Shown here piece by piece: positions 25,297-34,110 of a stretch of DNA of 64,000 nt. The position numbers were made by a program, and so were the translations under genes. The stretch is from the NCBI RefSeq assembly GCF_030145145.1, contig NZ_JAQYWD010000018.1:48014-112013 (forward strand). The letters run 5' to 3'. Source of the stretch: Desulfobacula sp. Its GTDB lineage: Bacteria; Desulfobacterota; Desulfobacteria; Desulfobacterales; Desulfobacteraceae. How positions within the stretch are numbered: the stretch's first letter is position 1; each line of letters opens with the position of its first letter. The notes under the pieces were generated by a model. The model was not told where the DNA came from and did not search any database. It saw nothing but the letters and a program-made list of their open reading frames with translations.

Positions 25297-26445
25297 TTAA
25301 AATTTAAACTGAGTTGTCTGACGCCAGCTCATGTAGGCCTGCTGACGGAAATCATCAATCAGATGATGGGTGAAATCAATCTCACATGCTTCAAAGAATT
25401 TTTCCCATCCGATTCTTTCTGCCCAGTCGCCCAGTCGTTCATACTTGTTGGCACCATTTGAATAGGCATTCACCATCCGATTAATGGTCTTTGTCATGGT
25501 CGGCCATCTGGGCATTTCATTGGGGATAAATCCCACAACCACTTTAGAAAATTTCGGAGCGGAAATTCTGTTGGACACCTTACCACCCGCCATGAGAACA
25601 ATACCATCGCCTTCTGTATCAGCCAGGGGCATGGAAGGACACATGGTGTAGCAGTTACCACAATACATGCAGCGTTCGTTTTTAACCTCTACAGATTTGA
25701 CTTCTGTACCATTTGCCAGTTTAACCTTGGAAGGTTTGATGGCAGCCGTCGGGCAGGCAGCAACAGCCAAAGGAATTTCACAGATTTTATCAAGGTACTC
25801 ATGATCCAGCATTGGCGGTTTTCTGTGATATCCCAGGATAGCAATATCAGAACAATGAACCGCACCACACATGTTCAGGCAGCAGGCCATGGAAACTCTC
25901 AACTGGGCGGGTAGTCTCATGTCCTGGAAATCTGAAAACAATTCATCCATGGTGGCTTTTACCGTACCAGAAGCATCTGTTGCCGGGGTATGGCAATGAA
26001 TCCAGCCCTGGGTATGGACGATGTTGGTGACGCCGGCACCGGTTCCACCAATGGGGAATTTATTGGATCCACCAGGAAATTTTCTGGAAGCCAGATCGTT
26101 TTTCAGGGGCTCTAATTTATCTTTTGAATCCACCATGAATTCAATATTGTTACGGGTGGTGAACCGAACATGACCGTCACAATGTTTGTCAGCAATATCA
26201 CAGATCTCATTGATATGCGTGGTGGACATCAACCGGCAGCCACCCACTCTTACGGTATATACTTCATCTCCTGAATCACCCACATGCACAAGGACACCCG
26301 GCTCAAGGATCTCATGATGAGACCATTTGCCTTTATTCTTTGCAATCACATCGGGATAAAATTGATTGTAGTCTTTCGGACCGATGTCTGAAATTCTATT
26401 TTCCATCGGTTTATCTGGATTATAACCAGTAGAAATAAATGCCAT
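25297..26445 (-). CDS. dsrB: Dissimilatory sulfite reductase beta subunit
   Basis: This 382-aa DsrB pairs with DsrA as the alpha2beta2 enzyme that reduces sulfite in the last step of sulfate respiration. Siroheme/4Fe-4S ligands are in [13 protein letters not shown] (around residues 187-200), and the inserted ferredoxin domain has [12 protein letters not shown] (around 257-270). Length is usual. GGGAGA precedes the start, and dsrA ends 15 bp upstream. Confidence 0.98.
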   Translation of the reverse strand: MAFISTGYNPDKPMENRISDIGPKDYNQFYPDVIAKNKGKWSHHEILEPGVLVHVGDSGDEVYTVRVGGCRLMSTTHINEICDIADKHCDGHVRFTTRNNIEFMVDSKDKLEPLKNDLASRKFPGGSNKFPIGGTGAGVTNIVHTQGWIHCHTPATDASGTVKATMDELFSDFQDMRLPAQLRVSMACCLNMCGAVHCSDIAILGYHRKPPMLDHEYLDKICEIPLAVAACPTAAIKPSKVKLANGTEVKSVEVKNERCMYCGNCYTMCPSMPLADTEGDGIVLMAGGKVSNRISAPKFSKVVVGFIPNEMPRWPTMTKTINRMVNAYSNGANKYERLGDWAERIGWEKFFEACEIDFTHHLIDDFRQQAYMSWRQTTQFKF

Positions 26446-26460
26446 TATAATTCTCCCTTT

Positions 26461-27789
26461 TTATCTAAGATGGTCTTTTCTGAATTCTTCAACATCACGT
26501 TCCCAGCCGCCTGTTACCTCATCTTCTTTCCAGAAGATATACGGGTTGGTTCTGGGGTATTCAACATGCTGCGGAACGGCATCAATACCAGTGACTTCAA
26601 GAAGTTTCTGGAATCCCTGACGCATAATCAGCTCACCAAGTCTTTCACGGTTTTTACCTTCTTCCATCCACCAATCCCATACATTTTCAATGACTTCCGT
26701 AATGGCTTCGTAATCATTGTCAGCATTCACTTCAACAAAGGGAACAAGCAGTGACCCCATCTGAGCACCATCCAGAATAGGCGCCTTTGCACCCACCAGG
26801 ATGGAACAACCGGTATCTTTACCGATTTTAAGGGCTCTTGGCATTACATTAATACAATGCATGCAGCGCGTACAATTGGCATCATCAATGAATAATTTTT
26901 TATTCTCAAATTTCATGCATTTTGTGGGGCAAAGACCGGTCACTTCTTTTTCAATGTCAAAGGGACCCCAGTCTTTGCTGCCTTTGTAGGCGCCTGCATT
27001 GGCAGGATAGGCAGCATCATTTTCAACATACTTATTCACTGCATCCTGATCAATCCGGATCTTATCTTTCCAAGTACCGATAAAAGACATGTCAGAACGG
27101 GCAATGGATGCTACACAGCAGTTAGGACAGGCATCAAATTTGAATTTGAATTTGTAAGGAAATGCCGGGCGATGAAGTTCATCCTGGTATTCATTGGTCA
27201 GAAAATGACACAGTGCCTGGGTATCATAACAGGCATATTCACATCTGGACTGGCCAAGACAATCTGCCGGGGTTCTCAGGTTGGAGCCTGATCCGCCAAG
27301 ATCCTGATCCATGTCATGGGTCAGTGTCCAGAACACTTCTTCCAACTGGGGAGTGGTAGTACCCAGAAGAATAATATCACCGGTGGCGCCATGCATATTG
27401 GTCACACCGGACCCCCTGAGGTCCCAGAGTTTGGTCAATGCTCTCAGGTATTCCGTTGTATAATATTTACCTGCAGGCTGGGCCACACGCATTGTATGGA
27501 AATGCTCAACGCCGGGAAACATTTTCGGCTGATCACAATATCTGCCGATAACACCACCACCATAACCGAAAACGCCTACAATACCGCCATGTTTCCAGTG
27601 AGTTCTGCCATGCTTGTAAGACAGCTCAACAACACCCAGAAGATCGTCTACACAATCCTGGGGGATCTGGAATTCAACACCTTCTGTATTCTTAGCTCTG
27701 ACTTCAGCCTGCTGTTTCAGGTCAGAGACAAAGCTAGGCCATGGGCCGGATTCGAGCTGATCCAGTAAAGGAGTCTCATGTTTTGCCAT
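26461..27789 (-). CDS. dsrA: Dissimilatory sulfite reductase alpha subunit
   Basis: This is a 442-aa DsrA. The siroheme-cluster region shows CLGQSRCEYACYD (about residues 178-190) and ACPNCCVASIARS (about 225-237). The ferredoxin domain has GLCPTKCMKF and CTRCMHCINVMPRALK (about 283-320). Together with DsrB it is the key marker enzyme of sulfate and sulfite respiration in the cytoplasm. GGAGG lies eight bases before the start. The leader of roughly 140 bases runs back to a good promoter at 27938. Confidence 0.98.
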   Translation of the reverse strand: MAKHETPLLDQLESGPWPSFVSDLKQQAEVRAKNTEGVEFQIPQDCVDDLLGVVELSYKHGRTHWKHGGIVGVFGYGGGVIGRYCDQPKMFPGVEHFHTMRVAQPAGKYYTTEYLRALTKLWDLRGSGVTNMHGATGDIILLGTTTPQLEEVFWTLTHDMDQDLGGSGSNLRTPADCLGQSRCEYACYDTQALCHFLTNEYQDELHRPAFPYKFKFKFDACPNCCVASIARSDMSFIGTWKDKIRIDQDAVNKYVENDAAYPANAGAYKGSKDWGPFDIEKEVTGLCPTKCMKFENKKLFIDDANCTRCMHCINVMPRALKIGKDTGCSILVGAKAPILDGAQMGSLLVPFVEVNADNDYEAITEVIENVWDWWMEEGKNRERLGELIMRQGFQKLLEVTGIDAVPQHVEYPRTNPYIFWKEDEVTGGWERDVEEFRKDHLR

Positions 27790-27853
27790 TTACTTACCTC
27801 CATTAATTGTTAATTTACATTCAATAATGAAAAGATTTTCCAAACTTCTCATT

Positions 27854-27871
27854 CAATAGTTTAATCTATTG
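27854..27871. promoter_or_regulatory. Small inverted repeat in the dsrA leader
   Basis: CAATAG (27854-27859) and CTATTG (27866-27871) lie six bases apart, about 65 bp upstream of dsrA and downstream of its promoter. It could be a dimer-binding site or leader hairpin. The arms are short and AT-rich, so chance is possible. Confidence 0.3.
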
Positions 27872-27937
27872 TTATTCCAAAGGGTTACAAAACCATCACC
27901 TTTTTCTTAGAAACACCCTGAGCAAAATAACATTGCA

Positions 27938-27966
27938 GATATAAAATTTCTGTTTCAACATGTCAA
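27938..27966 (-). promoter_or_regulatory. Promoter of the dsrABD-cbiA operon
   Basis: On the minus strand a perfect TTGACA (27966-27961) is followed after 17 bases by TATATC (27943-27938). Transcription would start near 27931 and give a leader of about 140 bases. It is the only good promoter between dsrA and the upstream gene, whose stop is at 27982. Confidence 0.65.
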
Positions 27967-27981
27967 TAAAAAAGGTTTTTT

Positions 27982-29157
27982 TTAAAGGCTTTTGAATACA
28001 GCATGCAAAATTGTGCAGTGTGACACAAGCATTTTTTCTATCAATCTCATTTCCGCGGGCACTGGATGATGGGAGTCTAAAATGGCCGCCATAAGACCCA
28101 TCATTTGTTCCAGGCTGAATTGCCGGACAAACGCCAGAAAACTCACCCGTAACTCGCCATAGTCATAGACCATTGATTTTTCATCCAGGGCCTGCAAAAA
28201 ACCATGAACGACTGCGGGTATTGTTTTGTCGCCCAGCATCACGTCCTGCCCGGTACCGTTCAAGCGATCCAGACGCATGCGAAGTGTCAGGTTCAGACAA
28301 AAAAACATCAGGGACGGTAAAATGTTGGCTTTTTTATCACTGTCTGCTGCACTGAATTCTGTTAAGGGTGCATATCCCCTCACTGTAATCATCCGGACAC
28401 TCATGGTGTCCGCTTTCTGCCGGACAATGAAATCTCCGGCAGCATGATGCCAGGGAAAAATCTGTTCAAAGGTTTCAAGATCATAATAATAGGTTAATAT
28501 CCGGGAGATTTCCTGATAAATGGGGAGCGCATTTGTTTCAGAAATCGTGTGGCCGGTGCCGTCAGATTCCCATATCACAATTTGCCGGGTACCCTGATCT
28601 ACCGTGGCATGGAATTCTTTGTAGCCGTCAAACCATTCTCCTAAAAAAAAGCCGATCTTTCCTTTCTCTGTTTTGATGACATCAACCCCAAAGACAAGGG
28701 GAAGATAGCGGTTGGCATAGGTTATATTCAGACCGGATATCAGGTGATACTCTTTTTCTATCAATGCCAGGCCCGGAATTGATATTGCACCGTTCAGGAC
28801 AAACGAGCAGGGGGAGCTCCCATGAACAGCCACCTGAATTTTCAACGGATGATAAAACGCACCATGTTTTTCTAGAAACACGGAAATCCTGTCAATTTGA
28901 TCCGTCAGGACAGGCTGTTTCACCAAAGCTTCAATGCCTGTTTTTAGGATTGAAAAATCATTTTCTGATAAAAAGCGACCTGCAGCAGAAAAATAATCCC
29001 CAATGGTTATCACCGGTTCCCGGGGGATGGGGTCACAGGGGATATCGCTGGAAGAATCCATGCCTTTCCCTGACAATGGCAGTTTCCATAACCGGGAGCC
29101 CGGCAATACCTGCTTTTCTTCACCAGACAGGAAAAAACAAATCAGAGGGGATGCCAT
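27982..29157 (-). CDS. Hypothetical protein upstream of dsrA
   Basis: This is a 391-aa soluble-looking protein without signal peptide, membrane segment or cysteine cluster. I do not recognise a family. It has a beta-rich central part (residues about 100-240, LGEWFDGYKEFHATVDQGT) and a helical C-terminus. It overlaps the stop of the TPR gene by one base (TAATG), so the pair is probably translationally coupled and may form one functional unit. The pair lies just upstream of the dsr operon but has its own promoter at 29896, so a tie to sulfite reduction is only positional. Confidence 0.7.
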   Translation of the reverse strand: MASPLICFFLSGEEKQVLPGSRLWKLPLSGKGMDSSSDIPCDPIPREPVITIGDYFSAAGRFLSENDFSILKTGIEALVKQPVLTDQIDRISVFLEKHGAFYHPLKIQVAVHGSSPCSFVLNGAISIPGLALIEKEYHLISGLNITYANRYLPLVFGVDVIKTEKGKIGFFLGEWFDGYKEFHATVDQGTRQIVIWESDGTGHTISETNALPIYQEISRILTYYYDLETFEQIFPWHHAAGDFIVRQKADTMSVRMITVRGYAPLTEFSAADSDKKANILPSLMFFCLNLTLRMRLDRLNGTGQDVMLGDKTIPAVVHGFLQALDEKSMVYDYGELRVSFLAFVRQFSLEQMMGLMAAILDSHHPVPAEMRLIEKMLVSHCTILHAVFKSL

Positions 29158-29834
29158 TATGCGTTTCTGTGGGGCGCAAGCTCGTCTTTCAGCGCCTGGG
29201 CGACTGGAAATCCCAATGCCTCAGCCTGATCACAATGGTCAATGGCTCGATCAAAGTCACCGATTTCAAGGTATGCCACCGCCAGATTATTATGGGCCAC
29301 GGGAAATTCCGGCTGTACTCGAATGGCCTCCAGATTTGCCTTGATCCCTTCCGGAACAAGCCCTTTCATGAAATACGCCGTTCCCAGGGTGGCATAGGCC
29401 TGAACAAAATTTTTATTATGGATAATGGCTTTTTTAAGATTTTTAATAGCTTTGTCCACTTTTTCTTCATCTTCTTTGGCATCTTTGCCATCTACCAGCT
29501 GAAGAAGGACAAATGCCATATTGGCATATCCTTCAGCAAACCCGGCCCTGGCCTTTGTCGCCCGCTGGTTAAATCGGTAACACCCTTCAAGATCCTTTTG
29601 CTGAAGACAGATGCCCCCCAGGAGAACATAGGCCTCAGCCAGTGTCGGACTGCAGTCAATGGCATCATGAAGTTCTTTCTCCGCTTCAATATACTCCTGC
29701 TTTCCCAAAAGGGCCACCGCCAGGTTATAGTGGGTCGTGCCGCAGTCTTCATTCCGTGTCAGCTGACTTTTTAATGCTGCAATATGCTCATCCACATCTT
29801 TTATCAGGTTCTTTCCTTTATCTGCATTGGTCAT
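29157..29834 (-). CDS. Tetratricopeptide repeat protein
   Basis: This 225-aa protein is built of about five TPR units (for example TTHYNLAVALLGKQEYIEAE, AEAYVLLGGICLQQKD, PVAHNNLAVAYLEIGDFD). It has no signal peptide or membrane segment, so it is a cytoplasmic scaffold. I prefer ATG 29834: the AAGGA motif is 11-12 bases away from it but directly abuts the in-frame ATG at 29846. It is the first gene of a two-gene unit with the 391-aa protein. Confidence 0.85.
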   Translation of the reverse strand: MTNADKGKNLIKDVDEHIAALKSQLTRNEDCGTTHYNLAVALLGKQEYIEAEKELHDAIDCSPTLAEAYVLLGGICLQQKDLEGCYRFNQRATKARAGFAEGYANMAFVLLQLVDGKDAKEDEEKVDKAIKNLKKAIIHNKNFVQAYATLGTAYFMKGLVPEGIKANLEAIRVQPEFPVAHNNLAVAYLEIGDFDRAIDHCDQAEALGFPVAQALKDELAPHRNA

Positions 29835-29861
29835 TATGATGATCATCCTTTTTGATATTTT

Positions 29862-29897
29862 ATATACAGTTTCAAATCGTTATTTAAAACTGTATAT
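29862..29897. promoter_or_regulatory. Candidate operator over the TPR gene start site
   Basis: ATATACAGTTT (29862-29872) and AAACTGTATAT (29887-29897) form an 11-bp perfect inverted repeat. Its right arm reaches into the -10 box of the minus-strand promoter, and the arms bracket the expected transcription start. This is the layout expected for repressor binding. A leader RNA hairpin is the alternative. Confidence 0.5.
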
Positions 29898-29924
29898 CAT
29901 ATTTCTGATACAACTTTGTGTCAA
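29896..29924 (-). promoter_or_regulatory. Promoter of the TPR / 391-aa gene pair
   Basis: On the minus strand TTGACA (29924-29919), 17 bases, TATGAT (29901-29896). The -35 is perfect and the -10 matches five of six. Confidence 0.65.
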
Positions 29925-30044
29925 GACCCATTAAAAATAATCATCACCTTTAATTTTGGCTTGAACCAAATCAAGACTTGTGATAGCACGGTGATAGAAG
30001 AAAATCCATTTGGAAATAATTTATTTACAGGGCAGGAGTAAACT

Positions 30045-31079
30045 ATGAAGCCAGGGTGCTATACTGCATTAATCACCCCCTTTAACACGGCAGGAGAACT
30101 TGATCAGGAGGGACTTGAACAACTGATCAGCTTTCAGATTGAAAATGGTATCACCGGGATACTGGCAACAGGGACAACCGGTGAAAGCCCTACCTTCAAA
30201 TGGAAAGAACACGATCATGTGATTGCCCAGGTAGCCAGGCTTGCAAAAGACAAATGCCTTAGAATCGCCGGAACCGGCAGCAACAATACCAGCGAGGCAC
30301 TGGAAGCGATCGGTCATGCTGCCAAAGAAGGCGTTGATGCCGTCCTGATGGTGGACCCGTATTACAATGGCCCCAGCTCCCTTGAAATCCGGAGGGAATA
30401 TTATGAGGTTGTGGCCACAGCATTCCCGGATATCAATATTATTCCGTATATCATTCCGGGCAGAACCGGCGCCCAGATGCTGCCCCAGGACCTTGCCATC
30501 CTGGCAAAAAATTTTCCCAATGTGTCCTGTGTAAAAGAGGCCACCGGCAATCTTGAAAACATGAAACTCACCCGGAAATACTGCGGAAAGGACTTTCAAA
30601 TATTCTCCGGGGATGATGCCCTGATTTATGATGTCATGACAGATCCTCAAATCAAGGCGTGCGGAGGGATTTCAGTGATGTCCAACATTGCCCCGAAATT
30701 CCTGAGTCAGATGGTCTCCCTTCTCAACCAGGACGATACCGATGGGGCCATGAAACTCCAGCAGGCCCTGAAACCGTTGCTTGACCTTGTGGTGGTGATC
30801 ACCCAGGAAGACTCAGAATTCGGACCTGTCTATTGCAGGGCAAGGAATCCACTTCCCTTAAAAACCTTGATGCAGTTATTGGGAATGCCGTCAGGCCCCT
30901 GCCGGAAACCATTGGGGCGAATGACCCAAAAGGGGTTTCAGCTTCTTTTGGATGCCACAAAAAGCGTCCAGGCCCATAACCCGGAAATCTTTGAACCGAT
31001 TGCATCATTTTTTAATGTAGACATTGAAGAACGGCTGAACACGCCTAAGTTTCAGGAAGGTCTCTGGTATACCTATTAA
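30045..31079 (+). CDS. dapA: DapA-family aldolase (4-hydroxy-tetrahydrodipicolinate synthase-like)
   Basis: This 344-aa (beta/alpha)8 aldolase has GTTGESPT (Thr44, Thr45), the YxxPGRTG segment (Tyr135, Arg140) and the Schiff-base lysine Lys164 in SCVKEATGN. These match the residues needed to condense pyruvate with aspartate semialdehyde in lysine synthesis. Compared with the usual length of about 290 aa it has a C-terminal extension of roughly 50 residues (QAHNPEIFEPIASFFNVD). It is a standalone gene, so another DapA-superfamily reaction cannot be excluded. GGAG stands before the start. Confidence 0.85.
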   Translation: MKPGCYTALITPFNTAGELDQEGLEQLISFQIENGITGILATGTTGESPTFKWKEHDHVIAQVARLAKDKCLRIAGTGSNNTSEALEAIGHAAKEGVDAVLMVDPYYNGPSSLEIRREYYEVVATAFPDINIIPYIIPGRTGAQMLPQDLAILAKNFPNVSCVKEATGNLENMKLTRKYCGKDFQIFSGDDALIYDVMTDPQIKACGGISVMSNIAPKFLSQMVSLLNQDDTDGAMKLQQALKPLLDLVVVITQEDSEFGPVYCRARNPLPLKTLMQLLGMPSGPCRKPLGRMTQKGFQLLLDATKSVQAHNPEIFEPIASFFNVDIEERLNTPKFQEGLWYTY

Positions 31080-31087
31080 CCAGGGTA

Positions 31088-31125
31088 AAACCGGCCCTGC
31101 CTGTTCATGGCACGGCCGGTTTAAA
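31088..31125 (+). terminator. Hairpin after dapA
   Basis: AAACCGGCC (31088-31096) pairs perfectly with GGCCGGTTT (31114-31122) across 17 bases, nine bases after the stop. The T run is short, so it is a moderate terminator candidate. Confidence 0.5.
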
Positions 31126-31127
31126 GA

Positions 31128-31173
31128 CGCAACTTTCGGGGTTGGCCATTAACGCTAACGTCCGAAAATTGCG
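31128..31173 (+). mobile_element. 46-bp minimal MITE with perfect target duplication
   Basis: Arms CGCAACTTTCGG (31128-31139) and CCGAAAATTGCG (31162-31173; one mismatch) match the outer ends of the 143-bp elements. The central GTTGGCCATTAACGCT equals the outer segments of copy 3 (37531) joined without the GGGGTCAGGC module. The 7-bp direct repeat TTAAAGA flanks it exactly (31121-31127 and 31174-31180). Confidence 0.8.
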
Positions 31174-31193
31174 TTAAAGACAAACAGAGTGGT

Positions 31194-31985
31194 TTATTGT
31201 TTTTCTTTTATTTTAAACTTTTCCTGTCCTGTTTGAAAAAAACTGACCTTAAGCCATTCAAATCCAAACTGAAGCAGTAAGATATCATCTGTTTTAATTT
31301 CTTGAATTTTTTCCTTTGGAAAATCGTATCTTTCAAGGAAGGTGCTGTTAAAAACAAATGCCCTGAACTTGTCAATATTATAACACGCCAGGAAAAACAT
31401 TTTTTTGCTTTCTTCTGACAGTTTCATATTGGGCGGCAATGATTTTTTTCTGACGATCAAGTCCATCCATCCCTCATTGACTTTATCCCGGAGGTCAACG
31501 CCCTGATCCTCTCTCCATTCGGCCACGGTCCATTCTTTATCTTCATCAAACCCCAGACAATGGGCTTCTTTCACCGTAAAAAAGAATTCATCTTTCTCAT
31601 CTTGCTCTCCAGCATAGCTTAAAGAGCCGACCCCTAACGGGTAGTATCGGCAGGTAGTGGGTCGATCCTCGTATATGGCACACCCTTCCTGGTCTTCCAC
31701 AAAGGGACAGGATTTTCGTTCATCATCCAGTAGTTTCAGGGTTACCACAGGCAGATCTGCTCGTTCAAGGATCTGGGGTGTGGTAAAGACGGCAAGGAAT
31801 TCCTCGGAGGTCAAATCGAGTTTTTTGCGCATGGTTAAAATATCGTAGGGAGTCAACATAATATCAATTCCCCGGCAGCAGTCGGTAAAACATTTGACGC
31901 CTTTATGGCATTCAAACTTAAATTTGCTTTTCAAACTGAGCTGTTCCGGCGGTATTTCAGACGTTTTTTGAGTTGTATCTATCAT
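31194..31985 (-). CDS. YkgJ-family cysteine-cluster protein, long form
   Basis: This is a 263-aa protein. Start 31985 is favoured over the in-frame ATG at 32012 by AAGGAAG at good spacing. Cysteines follow the family pattern: FECHKGVKCFTDCCRGIDI at the N-terminus, then CPFVEDQEGCAIYEDRPTTCRYYPL. These probably bind an iron-sulfur cluster or zinc. The helical C-terminal half (about 130 residues) has no recognised motif. The function of the family is undefined. It resembles the short protein at 7346 in its cysteine core. Confidence 0.78.
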   Translation of the reverse strand: MIDTTQKTSEIPPEQLSLKSKFKFECHKGVKCFTDCCRGIDIMLTPYDILTMRKKLDLTSEEFLAVFTTPQILERADLPVVTLKLLDDERKSCPFVEDQEGCAIYEDRPTTCRYYPLGVGSLSYAGEQDEKDEFFFTVKEAHCLGFDEDKEWTVAEWREDQGVDLRDKVNEGWMDLIVRKKSLPPNMKLSEESKKMFFLACYNIDKFRAFVFNSTFLERYDFPKEKIQEIKTDDILLLQFGFEWLKVSFFQTGQEKFKIKEKQ

Positions 31986-32122
31986 TAAAACTTCCTTATC
32001 TAAAGTTGTCACGGTCGCTTAAAGTTGTGCATTGTACTTAAAAAAATCAATAATGTCAAATGATTACAAACTTCACAACCCTTCGTGATAACAAAGGTCA
32101 TACGGGTTTAATGAAAATAAAT

Positions 32123-32151
32123 TTGACATATGATTTTTTTCAAAATAAATA
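32123..32151 (+). promoter_or_regulatory. Promoter of galU
   Basis: TTGACA (32123-32128), 17 bases, TAAATA (32146-32151), about 70 bp before the galU ATG. The -10 is a weak match. Confidence 0.45.
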
Positions 32152-32220
32152 ACAAAACAATACAATTTTAATTACCATACTTATTTATCATAATTGACTG
32201 AATCATCCAAAGGAGTTTTC

Positions 32221-33093
32221 ATGAAAATTAGAAAGGCTGTTTTTCCTGTGGCCGGACTTGGTACAAGATTTATTCCGGCCACCAAAGCCATGGCAAAAGA
32301 AATGCTCACGGTTGTTGATAAGCCCATCATCCAGTATGCAGTTGAAGAAGCGTTTGAAGCCGGTATCGAGCAAATTATTTTTGTTACGGGTCGGGGAAAA
32401 AAAGCATTGGAAGATCATTTTGACAGGTCCTTTGAAATCGAACATGCCCTTAAGGAAAAAGGGAAAGACGATCTTTTAAAAATAATCCAGGAACTGGTTC
32501 CAACTACCGGAAACATTATTTATACCCGTCAGCATGAGCCGTTGGGACTGGGTCATGCCATCTGGTGTGCAAAAGATATTGTCGGCGATGAACCCTTTGC
32601 CGTTCTGCTGGCCGATGACCTGATCCAGACCGACAAACCCGTTCTCTCCGAGATGGTAAAAAAATTCGATCGATTAAGAGCCTCTATGGCCGCAGTCATG
32701 GAAGTTGAACGAGACCAGACAGATAAATACGGTATTCTGGATGCCCAACAAGTGGAAGAAGATATTTTCCGGATCAACGATATGGTGGAAAAGCCAAACC
32801 CCGAAGATGCCCCATCCAATCTGGCCATTATCGGCCGGTATATTTTGACCCCCAAAATTTTTGAATACCTGGGGAAAAACAAAAAAGGGGCCGGGGGAGA
32901 AATCCAGCTCACGGATGCCATGAAAAGCCTGCTCAAGGAACAACCCATCTACGGATATAAATTTCAGGGAAAACGCTTTGATTGCGGAGACAAGGTCGGA
33001 TTCCAGATGGCCAACCTCGCCTTTGCCCTTGAACGGCCCGATATGAAGAACCGGCTGATAAACTTTATCCGGGAAATTGAAAAAGACTTTTAG
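32221..33093 (+). CDS. galU: UTP-glucose-1-phosphate uridylyltransferase
   Basis: This 290-aa nucleotidyltransferase makes UDP-glucose for envelope polysaccharides. The nucleotide-binding motif is FPVAGLGTRFIPATKAMAKE, followed by VDKPIIQYAVEEA, the AVLLADDLI metal site and AGGEIQLTDAM. AAAGGAG stands before the ATG at 32221, which I chose over the in-frame ATG at 32194. The gene ends six bases before the convergent lytic transglycosylase gene. Confidence 0.95.
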   Translation: MKIRKAVFPVAGLGTRFIPATKAMAKEMLTVVDKPIIQYAVEEAFEAGIEQIIFVTGRGKKALEDHFDRSFEIEHALKEKGKDDLLKIIQELVPTTGNIIYTRQHEPLGLGHAIWCAKDIVGDEPFAVLLADDLIQTDKPVLSEMVKKFDRLRASMAAVMEVERDQTDKYGILDAQQVEEDIFRINDMVEKPNPEDAPSNLAIIGRYILTPKIFEYLGKNKKGAGGEIQLTDAMKSLLKEQPIYGYKFQGKRFDCGDKVGFQMANLAFALERPDMKNRLINFIREIEKDF

Positions 33094-33099
33094 CGGCTT

Positions 33100-33675
33100 T
33101 TAAAAATTTTTATACTGGCTATAGGTTTTCATCACTTTTCTGACATAGTTTTGCGTTTCTTTGTACGGCGGAATCCGCTGATACTTATCAACCGCCTGGG
33201 GTCCGGCATTATAAGCCGCAAGAACCAGGGGTAATTTATACGCATACCGCCTTAAAAGCCGTTGAAGATAAAGGACCCCTCCCATGATATTCTGGGAAGG
33301 ATTAAACGGGTCTTCGACAAAAAGGGATTTAAAATTGGCCGGCATAATCTGCATAAGCCCTTTGGCACCTTTTTTTGATACCGCCATTGGATCAAAGTCT
33401 GATTCGGTTTGAATCACCGCTTTGATCAAAGAAAACTCAACTCCAAATTTTTTTTGGGCCTTTCTAATAATCTCATCATATTTTTTAGTGTAGTGCAAGC
33501 GGCTGTTTTTTTTAGAATTTTCTTTGATGTAGATTTTATAATCCGTTGAGGTGGGGGTATTTGTAAAATGGACAATGCCGCTGCTGTCAATGTATTTGTA
33601 AATATCGGCAACAGCCGTATTCAGGCAGACCATGCTGAACATAACCCATAAGATAACGCCTGTTTTTATTCCCAT
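33100..33675 (-). CDS. Lytic transglycosylase with DUF4124-like N-terminus
   Basis: This 191-aa secreted enzyme has a signal peptide of about 23 residues. A short DUF4124-type segment follows (DIYKYIDSSGIVHFTNTPT), and then an SLT domain. The catalytic glutamate is in IKAVIQTESDFDP, with SKKGAKGLMQIMP and LVLAAYNAGPQAVDKY following. It cleaves glycan strands in peptidoglycan. The next gene upstream on the same strand starts at 34084, so they may be cotranscribed. Confidence 0.93.
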   Translation of the reverse strand: MGIKTGVILWVMFSMVCLNTAVADIYKYIDSSGIVHFTNTPTSTDYKIYIKENSKKNSRLHYTKKYDEIIRKAQKKFGVEFSLIKAVIQTESDFDPMAVSKKGAKGLMQIMPANFKSLFVEDPFNPSQNIMGGVLYLQRLLRRYAYKLPLVLAAYNAGPQAVDKYQRIPPYKETQNYVRKVMKTYSQYKNF

Positions 33676-33685
33676 TTTCTTTGTA

Positions 33686-34084
33686 TTATTTTATCCGGTC
33701 TTTATATGTCTTCAAAACAAATTTTCCCGGGAACCTGGGGCTTGCCACATAGGGTCCCAGGTTATCCAGAAAGGTTTTAACAATTGCCTCAAACACGTCA
33801 TCCTTTTCATGGTCCATGATAAAATTACGCTCACCTTTAAATTCATAGATGACGGAGTCTCCTAGCGTGGCCAGGATATCTTCAAATTTAAAATCAGACA
33901 GGGGGTCGTCAAAAAACAGCTCTTTTTGGATATTTATCTCCATATTCGCCGTCATGATAACAACATAGGCATCTGCACTGATCTTTCTGGACAGATCCGA
34001 GATGATAAGGATCTGGTTATTCTCAAGTTCAATTTCCTTTACTATCCGTTTCTCAACTGTCATGGGCTTAATTTTATCCTGCAT
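33686..34084 (-). CDS. Hypothetical protein, 132 aa
   Basis: This is a small soluble protein with an N-terminal beta-rich part (NNQILIISDLSRKISADAYV) and an acidic C-terminal half. I do not recognise it, and it has no signal peptide, membrane segment or metal motif. It lies between the PHP-helicase gene (27 bp upstream) and the transglycosylase (10 bp downstream) on one strand, so all three are probably one operon. Confidence 0.65.
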   Translation of the reverse strand: MQDKIKPMTVEKRIVKEIELENNQILIISDLSRKISADAYVVIMTANMEINIQKELFFDDPLSDFKFEDILATLGDSVIYEFKGERNFIMDHEKDDVFEAIVKTFLDNLGPYVASPRFPGKFVLKTYKDRIK

Positions 34085-34110
34085 TTGTTTGTTTAACCGG
34101 TTAACCCCTC

